A DNA stretch of 13,459 bases from JAGXQV01 sp964527565 (GTDB lineage Bacteria; Pseudomonadota; Gammaproteobacteria; Burkholderiales; Sulfuricellaceae), in NCBI GenBank assembly GCA_964527565.1, contig CAZGOY010000064.1, forward strand, positions 1-13,459, written 5' to 3'. The position numbers were made by a program, and so were the translations under genes. How positions within the stretch are numbered: the first letter of the stretch is position 1; each line of letters begins with the position of its first letter. A model generated the notes under the pieces. That model saw only the letters and a list, made by a program, of their open reading frames with translations. It ran no database searches and was not told the origin of the DNA. Below are positions 6,295 through 12,320 of this stretch, one piece after another.

Positions 6295-7635
6295 TTACCC
6301 CACATCCCGCACTTGCGCATGGGAGGTTCCCTTGGCGAAAGTAAGGCGTAGCAGGTCGCCGGCAGCCAGCGTGGCGCTGTCGCGCACGATGTTACCGTGC
6401 GCATCCTGCGTCAGGCTGAAGCCGCGCTCCAGCACGGTTTGTGGATTGAGGTTCCGCAGATGCCCGTCCAGGCGCGCCAGCACTTCCCGGCGCGCGGACA
6501 GGTTCTGACCGGCGGCACGGCACAGGCGTTCGCCCAGGCCGTCCAGACGGGCATGCAGCGCGGGAAGGTCCGGCCTGCCCTGGCGCCACCGCTGGGACAG
6601 CCGTTCGATGCGCCAGGACTGTTCGCCCAGGGCGCGGGCGGCGGCCTGCTCCAGCCGCCGGCGCAAGTGGCCGAGATGGGTTTCGCGCATCGTCAGGCGC
6701 TCGCCGGGGTGAATCAGACGGCGCGCCAGGTAGTCGAGCTGCTGCATGCGCTGTTCCAGTGCATGGCTCATGCGGCGCCGCAGGCGGCTTTCCAGGCCAT
6801 CCAGGCGGCGCAGCAGGTCCAGCCGCTCGGGGCTGGCCATTTCCGCTGCGGCGGTGGGCGTGGGGGCGCGCCGGTCGGCGGCAAAATCGGCGATGGTGAA
6901 ATCGGTTTCGTGCCCGACCCCGCAAATCACCGGAATCGGGCTGGCGGCAACGGCGCGCGCGACGGCTTCCTCGTTGAAGGCCCACAGGTCTTCGATGCTG
7001 CCGCCGCCGCGACACAGGATCAGCACGTCGCATTCCCCGCGTTGCGCGGCGCTCCGCAGCGCGGCGGCGATCTTTTCACCCGCGCCCTCCCCCTGCACCG
7101 GCGTGGGGTAGAGCACCAGCGGGATACCCGGCATGCGACGCCGTAGCGTGGTGAGCACGTCGCGCAGTGCGGCGGCGGCGGGAGAAGTCACGATGCCGAT
7201 GCAGCGCGGGAAGAGCGGCAAGGGCTTCTTGCGCGATTCGTCGAACAAGCCTTCCGCACCCAGGCGCGCCTTGAGCTTTTCGAATGCTTCATACAAGGCC
7301 CCCAGCCCGGAACGGCGCAGGTTTTCGACGCTGAGCTGGAATTCGCCGCGCTGTTCGTAGAGCGTCACCAGCGCGCGCGCTTCCACCTGCATGCCGTTTT
7401 CCGGGCGCCAGTCGAGATACTGGTTTTTGTGGCGGAACATGGCGCAACGCACCTGGGCGTTGTCGTCCTTGAGGGTGAAATACCAGTGCCCGGAAGCGGC
7501 ACGCGTTAAATTGGAGATTTCCCCCGCGATCCACAACAAGGAAAAGTTCTGCTCCAACAACTGCCTGGCGTAACGGTTGAGTTCGGTAACGGTGACAACC
7601 GGGGATTCCCCTATTGCTGAGGTATCAAATTTCAT
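6295..7635 (-). CDS. xseA: Exodeoxyribonuclease VII large subunit
   Basis: 446 residues, normal length for XseA. With XseB it forms exonuclease VII, which degrades single-stranded DNA from both ends to oligonucleotides. Seen in order: N-terminal OB-fold (about 12-108, with WIAGEISNLTRAASGHWYFTLKD), catalytic core motifs IGIVTSPAAAALRD (146-159), RGGGSIEDLWAFNEE (209-223) and VGHETDFTIADFAADRRAPTP (240-260), then a long Arg/Leu-rich helical region (about 268-400) that forms the coiled-coil stalk, and a C-terminal FSLTQDAHGN beta segment. The family often has SPTGAAIRD, so SPAAAALRD is a mild variant. No xseB is in the window. The ATG at 7635 has no Shine-Dalgarno. A promoter-like pair, TTGTCA and TTACTG 17 bases apart, ends close to it, suggesting a very short or absent leader. 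Confidence 0.96.
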   Translation of the reverse strand: MKFDTSAIGESPVVTVTELNRYARQLLEQNFSLLWIAGEISNLTRAASGHWYFTLKDDNAQVRCAMFRHKNQYLDWRPENGMQVEARALVTLYEQRGEFQLSVENLRRSGLGALYEAFEKLKARLGAEGLFDESRKKPLPLFPRCIGIVTSPAAAALRDVLTTLRRRMPGIPLVLYPTPVQGEGAGEKIAAALRSAAQRGECDVLILCRGGGSIEDLWAFNEEAVARAVAASPIPVICGVGHETDFTIADFAADRRAPTPTAAAEMASPERLDLLRRLDGLESRLRRRMSHALEQRMQQLDYLARRLIHPGERLTMRETHLGHLRRRLEQAAARALGEQSWRIERLSQRWRQGRPDLPALHARLDGLGERLCRAAGQNLSARREVLARLDGHLRNLNPQTVLERGFSLTQDAHGNIVRDSATLAAGDLLRLTFAKGTSHAQVRDVG

Positions 7636-7647
7636 ATTGACATTCTA

Positions 7648-7676
7648 CAGTAATCCACAAGCTGCGGGCTTGACAA
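7648..7676 (-). promoter_or_regulatory. Candidate xseA promoter with a DnaA-box-like spacer
   Basis: On the minus strand, TTGTCA (plus 7671-7676) and TTACTG (plus 7648-7653) are separated by 17 bases. A TAGAAT hexamer (plus 7642-7647) follows only 6 bases before the xseA ATG. The nonamer TAATCCACA (7651-7659 plus), one mismatch from TTATCCACA, overlaps the -10 and spacer. If used, the mRNA leader would be only a few bases long. Confidence 0.3.
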
Positions 7677-7814
7677 AACCAGGATGAGCTTATCGCCATG
7701 AAACCACATGCATTTTTTTAACAGATTGAATTCAAACAAAAAAAATTGAGTCTATTTTTTGCCCACTACCACAAATCCCTTTACCACAGGCGACTTAGTC
7801 CTGCTTCAGACAAG

Positions 7815-7835
7815 TTATGCACAAGGTTATCCACA
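7815..7835 (+). promoter_or_regulatory. Pair of DnaA-box nonamers
   Basis: TTATGCACA (7815-7823) and TTATCCACA (7827-7835) are direct repeats with a 12-base period, just over one helical turn. The second is an exact match to the high-affinity DnaA box. The spacing would place two DnaA molecules on about the same face of the helix. Function is inferred from the motif only. Confidence 0.5.
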
Positions 7836-7851
7836 GATTTTGTGGGCAACT

Positions 7852-7867
7852 GGAAAAACGTTTTTCC
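7852..7867. repeat. Perfect 16-nt palindrome GGAAAAACGTTTTTCC
   Basis: The two halves, GGAAAAAC and GTTTTTCC, are exact reverse complements with no spacer. It lies about 140 bases upstream of exbB and is followed by CGGCGGC rather than a T run, so it is not a standard terminator. It could be an operator for a dimeric regulator. Confidence 0.4.
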
Positions 7868-7943
7868 GGCGGCAGCTTAGGAAGGTTTTCGGCAATGTGG
7901 ATTAACAAACGAACGGAACTCTTCCTTCCGGGAAAAGCGCGGC

Positions 7944-7972
7944 TTGCCGAAAAATGCCCTGCACGCTAAAGT
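7944..7972 (+). promoter_or_regulatory. Candidate sigma-70 promoter for exbB
   Basis: TTGCCG (7944-7949) and TAAAGT (7967-7972) are separated by 17 bases and lie 36 bases upstream of the exbB start codon. The match is moderate (3/6 and 4/6). Three TTGCGC hexamers follow at 7972-7977, 7984-7989 and 7991-7996, in the expected 5' leader. Confidence 0.35.
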
Positions 7973-8008
7973 TGCGCGGTTTATTGCGCGTTGCGCAGGG
8001 GGAAACAC

Positions 8009-8614
8009 GTGTTAGCGATTATTGAAGCAGCAGGCTGGCCGATCTGGCCGCTTATTCTGGCGTCCGTGGTGGCGCTGGGCATTATCGGCGAACGGCTGTG
8101 GTCGTTGCGCTCCAGGGAAATTGCGCCGCCGGGGCTGCTCGACGAGGTGGCGCGCGAATGGAAAAGCCAGGGCGTGAGCGAAGCGCTGCTCAACCGTCTG
8201 TCGCTGCATTCCCCGCTCGGGCGGGTGTTTTCCGCCGGATTGAAAAATGCCGACGGGCCGCGCGAGGTCATGAAGGAGGCCATCGAGGAGGCCGGGCGCG
8301 GCGCCACCGGGGAGCTGGAACGTTTTCTCACCACGCTCGGCACCATCGCCTCGATCAGCCCGCTGCTCGGCCTGCTGGGCACGGTGATCGGCATGGTGGA
8401 GATTTTCGCCGCCCTGAAGCCCAGCGGCAGCAGCCCGTCGGAACTGGCGCACGGCATTTCCATCGCGTTGTACAACACGGCGATGGGGCTGATCGTGGCG
8501 ATCCCCAGCATGGTGTTCTACCGTCACTTCCGCGCCAAGGTGGACGAACTGGTGCTGGAAATGGAAATGCAGGCGATCAAGCTGGTGGAAATCGTCCACG
8601 GCGAACGCAAGTAG
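8009..8614 (+). CDS. exbB: MotA/TolQ/ExbB proton channel family protein
   Basis: 201 residues from the GTG at 8009, chosen because AGGGGGA (7997-8003) lies 5 bases upstream; an in-frame TTG at 7991 would add six residues but has no such site. Three membrane segments are seen: about 10-30 (PIWPLILASVVALGIIGE), about 113-134 (ISPLLGLLGTVIGMVEIF) and about 150-171 (ISIALYNTAMGLIVAIPSMVF). The last two carry the conserved Thr residues of the family (125 and 157). A cytoplasmic domain (about 35-105) sits between the first and second segments. ExbB-type proteins form a pentamer around an ExbD dimer and use the proton-motive force to drive work in the periplasm. exbD follows 9 bases after the stop. 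No TonB or TolA partner is in the window, so the energised process is unknown. The adjacency to lpxK is a recurrent arrangement in this class of bacteria and may indicate envelope biogenesis. Confidence 0.92.
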   Translation: MLAIIEAAGWPIWPLILASVVALGIIGERLWSLRSREIAPPGLLDEVAREWKSQGVSEALLNRLSLHSPLGRVFSAGLKNADGPREVMKEAIEEAGRGATGELERFLTTLGTIASISPLLGLLGTVIGMVEIFAALKPSGSSPSELAHGISIALYNTAMGLIVAIPSMVFYRHFRAKVDELVLEMEMQAIKLVEIVHGERK

Positions 8615-8623
8615 GAACGCCCC

Positions 8624-9046
8624 ATGAATTTTCAACGCGGACGCCGCCGGGAAGAACTCGAAATCAACCTGATTCCGATGATTGACGTGCTGCTGGTAAT
8701 TTTGATTTTCCTGATGGTCACCACCACGTTCTCGCAAATCGCCGAATTGCAGATCAACCTGCCCAGCGCGGATGGCGAGCAGAGCACCGAAAAACCCAAC
8801 CCCATCAACGTCGCGGTGGATGCCGGCGGACGTTATCTGGTCAATGGCGGCCTGCTCGCCGATACGGGGGTGGAAGCCATTGCCCTGGGCTTGCGCCGCG
8901 CGGCAGGCGAGCGCAGCGACCCGGTAATCGTCGTCAACGCCGACGCCAAGGCCACCCACCAGTCGGTGGTCAATATCATGGAAGCTGCGCGGCAAAGCGG
9001 CTATACCCACATCACTTTTGCCACGCAGAGCCAGAGCAAGAATTAG
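8624..9046 (+). CDS. exbD: ExbD/TolR family biopolymer transport protein
   Basis: 140 residues. A short basic cytoplasmic start (FQRGRRREE) is followed by a single membrane helix, about residues 15-36, with NLIPMIDVLLVILIFLMV. Asp21 in MIDVLLV is the essential protonatable residue of the family. The periplasmic domain (about 40-140) shows the usual ExbD/TolR fold pattern: LQINLPSA, INVAVDAGGRYLVNG and DPVIVVNADAKATHQSVVNIMEAA, then GYTHITFAT. It works with the ExbB just upstream, with AGGA at 8612-8615 serving as a moderate ribosome binding site. A REP-like inverted repeat follows the stop and may stabilise or end this transcript before lpxK. Confidence 0.93.
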   Translation: MNFQRGRRREELEINLIPMIDVLLVILIFLMVTTTFSQIAELQINLPSADGEQSTEKPNPINVAVDAGGRYLVNGGLLADTGVEAIALGLRRAAGERSDPVIVVNADAKATHQSVVNIMEAARQSGYTHITFATQSQSKN

Positions 9047-9077
9047 CCCGGATGTTTTATCAATACCACCAAACCTT

Positions 9078-9184
9078 GTGGGAGCGGCCTTGGCCGCGAG
9101 TTTTTTGGCTCGGCGGCAACAAAGTCAAAATCTCGCGGCCATACCCGACAGCCTGTCGGCTTGGGCACAAGAGTCCGCTCCCAC
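9078..9184. repeat. Nested REP-like inverted repeat between exbD and lpxK
   Basis: Outer arms GTGGGAGCGG (9078-9087) and CCGCTCCCAC (9175-9184) pair perfectly. Inner arms TGGCCGCGAG (9091-9100) and CTCGCGGCCA (9132-9141) pair perfectly too. Inside the right half there is a third hairpin, CCGACAG (9145-9151) and CTGTCGG (9153-9159). The left half can also fold alone through GCGGCC/GGCCGC (9084-9097). The GTGGGAGCGG...GGCCGCGA signature is the style of repetitive extragenic palindromes in proteobacteria. The right copy appears to carry about 30 extra bases between its two halves. It fills nearly all of the exbD-lpxK gap and may modulate read-through. Confidence 0.65.
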
Positions 9185-9221
9185 CGGCAACGTGGTTTTT
9201 CATGACGTACGCGGGCTAGAA

Positions 9222-10217
9222 GTGGCAAATTGGCTGCAAGGGCTGTGGTATCGCCGAAGCCCATGGCATGCGTTGCTGCTGCCGCTCAGCCTGCTGTTCG
9301 GCCTGCTGGCGGCCTTGCGGCGCGGCCTGTACCGCGCCCGTCTGCTGCCGTCCGTCAAGCTGCCCGTGCCGGTGGTGGTGGTCGGCAACATCGCCGTGGG
9401 CGGCACCGGCAAGACGCCGCTGGTGCTGTGGCTGGCGCATTTCCTGCGGACGCAGGGCTGGCGTCCGGGCATCGTCAGCCGCGGCTACGGCGCATCCGCC
9501 ACGCTGCCGCACGCGGTAACGCCGCACGGCAACCCGCTGCAAAGCGGCGACGAACCGCTGTTGCTGGCGCGCCGCAGCGGCTGCCCGGTGTGGGTGGGCC
9601 GCGACCGTGCGGCAACCGGACGGGCCTTGCTGAAGGCGCACCCGGATTGCAACGTGCTGTTGTGTGACGACGGCTTGCAGCATTACCGCTTGCGGCGCGA
9701 CGTGGAAATCGCCGTGATCGACGGCGCGCGCGGCTGCGGCAACGGCTTTCTCCTGCCCGCCGGGCCGTTGCGCGAAAGCGTGAAGCGCCTGCAAACGGTG
9801 GATGCCGTGGCGGTCAACGGCGGCACGGGGCAGGACGGCTATGCCATGACGCTGTGCGGCACGCTGTTCCGCAACCTCGCCGATGCGTCGCGCACGGCAC
9901 AGGCGCAGGATTTCAGGGGCCTGCGCCTCCATGCCGTGGCCGGCATCGGCAATCCGCAACGGTTTTTCGACCATTTGCGGGGCTTGGGGCTGGAATGCGC
10001 CACGCGCGCCTTCCCCGACCACCATGCCTACCGCGCGGAAGACTTGGCCTTTGCTGGAACGGACCCGCTGCTGATGACCGAAAAGGACGCGGTCAAATGC
10101 GCCGCCTTCGCCGCCCCGGCGTGGTGGGCACTGGCGGTGGAAGCCCAGGTCGATGCGGCCCTGGGCGAACGATTACTGGAAAAACTGAGGAAAACGAATG
10201 GATGCCAAACTGCTTGA
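9222..10217 (+). CDS. lpxK: Tetraacyldisaccharide 4'-kinase (lipid A)
   Basis: 331 residues from the GTG at 9222 (MANWLQGLWYRRSPWH), the start that gives the usual family length and N-terminus. The open frame extends back to 9018 but that part crosses the REP-like element and the end of exbD, so it is not genuine coding. LpxK phosphorylates the 4' position of tetraacyldisaccharide-1-phosphate to give lipid IVA at the inner face of the cytoplasmic membrane. Seen: a hydrophobic N-terminal membrane helix (about 17-32), the P-loop VVGNIAVGGTGKTPL (53-67), VSRGYG (85-90), DEPLLLARR (110-118), VGRDRA (125-130), the DDGLQHYRL motif (149-157), and a C-terminal LMTEKDAVKC. The ribosome binding site is weak (GCGGG at 9211-9215). 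Its end overlaps the Trm112-like gene by 20 bases. No msbA precedes it, unlike in enteric bacteria. Confidence 0.94.
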   Translation: MANWLQGLWYRRSPWHALLLPLSLLFGLLAALRRGLYRARLLPSVKLPVPVVVVGNIAVGGTGKTPLVLWLAHFLRTQGWRPGIVSRGYGASATLPHAVTPHGNPLQSGDEPLLLARRSGCPVWVGRDRAATGRALLKAHPDCNVLLCDDGLQHYRLRRDVEIAVIDGARGCGNGFLLPAGPLRESVKRLQTVDAVAVNGGTGQDGYAMTLCGTLFRNLADASRTAQAQDFRGLRLHAVAGIGNPQRFFDHLRGLGLECATRAFPDHHAYRAEDLAFAGTDPLLMTEKDAVKCAAFAAPAWWALAVEAQVDAALGERLLEKLRKTNGCQTA

Positions 10218-10377
10218 AATTCTGGTCTGCCCCCTGTGCAAGGGGCCGCTGGTTTACAAAAAGGCTGAAGGAGAGCTGGTCTGCAAGCCCTGCCGCCTGG
10301 CCTTCCCGGTGCGCGACGACATCCCGGTGATGCTGGAAGACGAAGCGCGCAGGCTGCCGCCGGAAGAAGAAGTGTGA
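10198..10377 (+). CDS. Trm112-like small zinc-ribbon protein (YcaR family)
   Basis: 59 residues. It opens MDAKLLEILVCPLCKGPLVY and then has ELVCKPCRLAFPVRDDIPVML, the typical pattern of Trm112/YcaR proteins with two CxxC pairs (CPLC and CKPC) for a small zinc-binding or degenerate ribbon fold. Eukaryotic Trm112 activates several methyltransferases; the role of the bacterial short versions is not settled. A TGAGG site (10186-10190) lies seven bases upstream of the ATG, inside lpxK. It overlaps the lpxK end by 20 bases and its TGA overlaps the kdsB start as GTGA, so the three are almost certainly translated from one mRNA. The same lpxK-ycaR-kdsB order is known in enteric bacteria. Confidence 0.9.
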   Translation: MDAKLLEILVCPLCKGPLVYKKAEGELVCKPCRLAFPVRDDIPVMLEDEARRLPPEEEV

Positions 10378-11159
10378 AATTCAAGGCTGTCATTCCCGCC
10401 CGCCTAGCCTCCACGCGGCTACCCGGCAAACCGCTGCTCGACATCGCCGGCAAGCCGATGGTGGTGCACGTGGCGGAACGCGCCATCGAAAGCGGTGCCG
10501 AGGAAGTGTGGGTGGCAACCGACCACCCGGACATCGCGGAGGCGGTATGGGCGCAGGGTTACAATGCCTGCCTGACCTCGCCCGACCACCCCTCCGGCAC
10601 CGACCGCATTGCCGAGGTGGCGCTGATGCACGGCTGGCGTGATGACGACATCATCGTCAACGTGCAGGGCGACGAACCCCTGATCGCGCCGGAACTCATC
10701 CGCGCCGTGGCCCGCCACCTGCACGACCATGGCGATGCCGCCATTGCCACCGCCTGCCACGCCCTCCATGATGCGGAAACCCTCTTCAACCCCAACGTCG
10801 TCAAGGTAGTGACCGACCGGCACGGCTACGCCCTGTATTTCAGCCGCGCCCCCATCCCCTGGGCACGCGACGCCTGGTCAGCCGCCCTCCCCCTCACGCT
10901 TCCCTCCTCGCACCTTCCCCCGCTTCCCGAGGGGCTGCCGGTTTACCGGCACATCGGCATCTACGCTTATCGCGCCGCCTTCCTGAAGCTCTGGCAATCC
11001 CTCGCGCCCGCCGCCATCGAGCAGGTCGAAGCGCTGGAACAGTTGCGCGCGCTATGGCATGGCTACCGCATCGGCGTGGCGTTGACGGAACACGCGCCGA
11101 CGGCGGGCGTCGATACGGCGGAAGACCTGGAACGGGTGCGCCGGCTGATGATGAAATAA
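10374..11159 (+). CDS. kdsB: 3-deoxy-manno-octulosonate cytidylyltransferase (CMP-Kdo synthetase)
   Basis: 261 residues, start GTG overlapping the upstream stop. KdsB joins Kdo to CTP giving CMP-Kdo and PPi, activating the sugar that is put on lipid IVA. Motifs: nucleotide-binding IPARLASTRLPGKPL (7-21), ATDHPDI (48-54), SGTDRIAEV (74-82), VQGDEPLI (97-104), YFSRAPIPW (155-163), YRHIGIYAYR (191-200) and C-terminal GVDTAEDLERVR (245-256). Between 165 and 190 there is a Pro/Leu-rich loop (LPLTLPSSHLPPLPEG) slightly longer than I expect for the family; it lies in a region known to vary. The product works directly after the lpxK product in Kdo2-lipid A synthesis, which explains the operon. No strong terminator is seen downstream. 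Confidence 0.95.
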   Translation: MKFKAVIPARLASTRLPGKPLLDIAGKPMVVHVAERAIESGAEEVWVATDHPDIAEAVWAQGYNACLTSPDHPSGTDRIAEVALMHGWRDDDIIVNVQGDEPLIAPELIRAVARHLHDHGDAAIATACHALHDAETLFNPNVVKVVTDRHGYALYFSRAPIPWARDAWSAALPLTLPSSHLPPLPEGLPVYRHIGIYAYRAAFLKLWQSLAPAAIEQVEALEQLRALWHGYRIGVALTEHAPTAGVDTAEDLERVRRLMMK

Positions 11160-11227
11160 GTTTTATGACTGGATACAAAATTTAAATTCGCATGGCGGGG
11201 GCTTTTTGAATATGCTCGCGGTAGAAA

Positions 11228-11256
11228 GTTGCGAATAATTTGTATGAGTTTGCAAC
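11228..11256. promoter_or_regulatory. Imperfect inverted repeat in the adk leader
   Basis: GTTGCGAA (11228-11235) and TTTGCAAC (11249-11256) pair over 8 positions with one G-T, around a 13-base AT-rich centre. It lies about 35 bases before the adk start and could be an operator or an mRNA hairpin. No regulator match is recognised. Confidence 0.25.
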
Positions 11257-11290
11257 GCCTGTCGATTCACATTTTATAAAGGAAGTCGCT

Positions 11291-11944
11291 ATGCGTTTGA
11301 TTCTGTTGGGTGGTCCGGGTGCTGGTAAGGGTACGCAAGCCAATTACATCAAGGAAAAATTCGGCATTCCGCAAATTTCCACCGGCGACATGCTGCGCGC
11401 CCACGTCAAGGCGGGCAGCGAGCTGGGCGTGAAGGCCAAGGCCATCATGGATGCGGGCGGTCTGGTTTCCGACGACATCATCATCGGCATGGTCAAGGAG
11501 CGCCTGACCCAGGACGACTGCAAGAACGGCTACCTGTTCGACGGTTTCCCGCGCACCATTCCCCAGGCTGAGGCCATGAAGGCCGCCGGCGTGCCCATCG
11601 ACTACGTGGTGGAAATCGACGTGGCCGACGAGGAAATCGTCAAACGCATGTCCGGCCGCCGCGTGCACGTGGCTTCCGGCCGCACTTACCACGTGGTGTT
11701 CAACCCGCCCAAGGTGGCCGGCAAGGACGACGAGACCGGCGAAGACCTGATCCAGCGCGACGACGACAAGGAAGAGACCGTCAAGAAACGCCTGGACATC
11801 TACCATGCCCAGACCGAACCGCTGGTCAAGTATTACGCCGACTGGTCGGCATCCGGCGATGCCAAGGCTCCGAAGTGCGTGAAAGTCGCCGGTGTCGGCA
11901 AGGTCGATCAGATCCGTGACGCCGTTTTCGCCGCACTGAAATAA
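11291..11944 (+). CDS. adk: Adenylate kinase, long (LID-containing) form
   Basis: 217 residues from the ATG at 11291, preceded by AAAGGA (11278-11283). An upstream in-frame ATG at 11240 is rejected because the protein MRLILLGGPGAGKGTQ begins exactly as the family does. It catalyses ATP + AMP to 2 ADP in the cytosol. Seen: P-loop GGPGAGKGT (7-15), the NMP-binding part with STGDMLRAHV (30-39) and DGFPRT (84-89), the LID domain (about 122-159) with SGRRVH, YHVVFNPPK and LIQRDDD, and the C-terminal Arg of KKRLDIYHAQT. The LID carries no Cys4 zinc site, as usual in Gram-negatives. It has its own 130-nt leader after kdsB, so it may be transcribed separately. Confidence 0.97.
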   Translation: MRLILLGGPGAGKGTQANYIKEKFGIPQISTGDMLRAHVKAGSELGVKAKAIMDAGGLVSDDIIIGMVKERLTQDDCKNGYLFDGFPRTIPQAEAMKAAGVPIDYVVEIDVADEEIVKRMSGRRVHVASGRTYHVVFNPPKVAGKDDETGEDLIQRDDDKEETVKKRLDIYHAQTEPLVKYYADWSASGDAKAPKCVKVAGVGKVDQIRDAVFAALK

Positions 11945-11956
11945 TCGTCGCATAAC

Positions 11957-12304
11957 ATGCCGCAAGCCATCCCCGACTTTACCGGCGCCGAACACTGGTG
12001 CGTGGAAACCGCGCTCAAGGAACGGTATTGCCGGGAGGTCAACATCGAGCCGGTGGATGTTGAACTGCGTCTCGACCCGGTACTGCCGGTGATGACGATC
12101 TGTCCCGCGCTGTACTGGAAGGAAGGCGATGCGGCCTGTCTCATCACCAAGGTGGGCGACAACCGTTTCCGCAGCCAGTTCTTCTACTCGGTGCGCGAGC
12201 AGTACGGCACCGGGCAGGAAGAATACGACGACCTGGCGCAATGCGTCGTCACCTTATTGCAAAAGCAGGCCGAGCACGAAGCGAGCCGCCAAAAAAATTC
12301 ATGA
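11957..12304 (+). CDS. Hypothetical protein, 115 aa, between adk and pfp
   Basis: I do not recognise a family. The protein is small, soluble in appearance, acidic in its middle, and has no signal peptide or membrane segment. Visible parts are WCVETALKERYCREVNIEPVD, a hydrophobic strand-like PVMTICPALYWKEGDAACLI, a GDNRFRSQFFY segment and a C-terminal charged helix. There are four cysteines, not in a CxxC layout. The start ATG at 11957 lacks a good ribosome binding site but is 12 bases after the adk stop, and coding bias continues smoothly from its neighbours. The stop (12302-12304) is 16 bases before pfp. The tight packing supports a real gene in an adk-orf-pfp run; a link to nucleotide or PPi metabolism would be a guess. 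Confidence 0.7.
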   Translation: MPQAIPDFTGAEHWCVETALKERYCREVNIEPVDVELRLDPVLPVMTICPALYWKEGDAACLITKVGDNRFRSQFFYSVREQYGTGQEEYDDLAQCVVTLLQKQAEHEASRQKNS

Positions 12305-12320
12305 ACTCGGGAGTTTGAAC

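Larger units (their letters stand above)
7636..8008. promoter_or_regulatory. Divergent intergenic region with DnaA-box-type nonamers and AT-rich tracts
   Basis: This 373-nt gap separates xseA (minus) from exbB (plus) and has no coding potential. It contains TTATGCACA at 7815-7823 and TTATCCACA at 7827-7835, both fitting the TTATNCACA DnaA-box consensus. Degenerate relatives are TAATCCACA 7651-7659, TTTACCACA 7780-7788 and, on the minus strand, TTGCCCACA 7841-7849. AT-rich tracts run from about 7710 to 7760, including the palindrome TTGAATTCAA at 7726-7735. A perfect 16-nt palindrome lies at 7852-7867. The layout resembles a DnaA-bound regulatory region or an origin-like site, but no dnaA, dnaN, gidA or partition gene is nearby. 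Confidence 0.45.

Noticed and set aside
7636..8008. Calling the xseA-exbB gap the chromosomal origin
   Set aside because: Only two good DnaA boxes are present and none of the usual origin neighbours (dnaA, dnaN, gyrB, gidA, parAB) is in the window, so it is kept as an origin-like or DnaA-regulated site only.
9018..9221. N-terminal extension of LpxK from an ATG at 9018
   Set aside because: It overlaps the end of exbD and runs across the REP-like inverted repeat; the family N-terminus begins at the GTG at 9222.
11160..11227. Intrinsic terminator after kdsB (GGCGGGGGC followed by five T)
   Set aside because: There is a T run but no convincing complementary stem before it.
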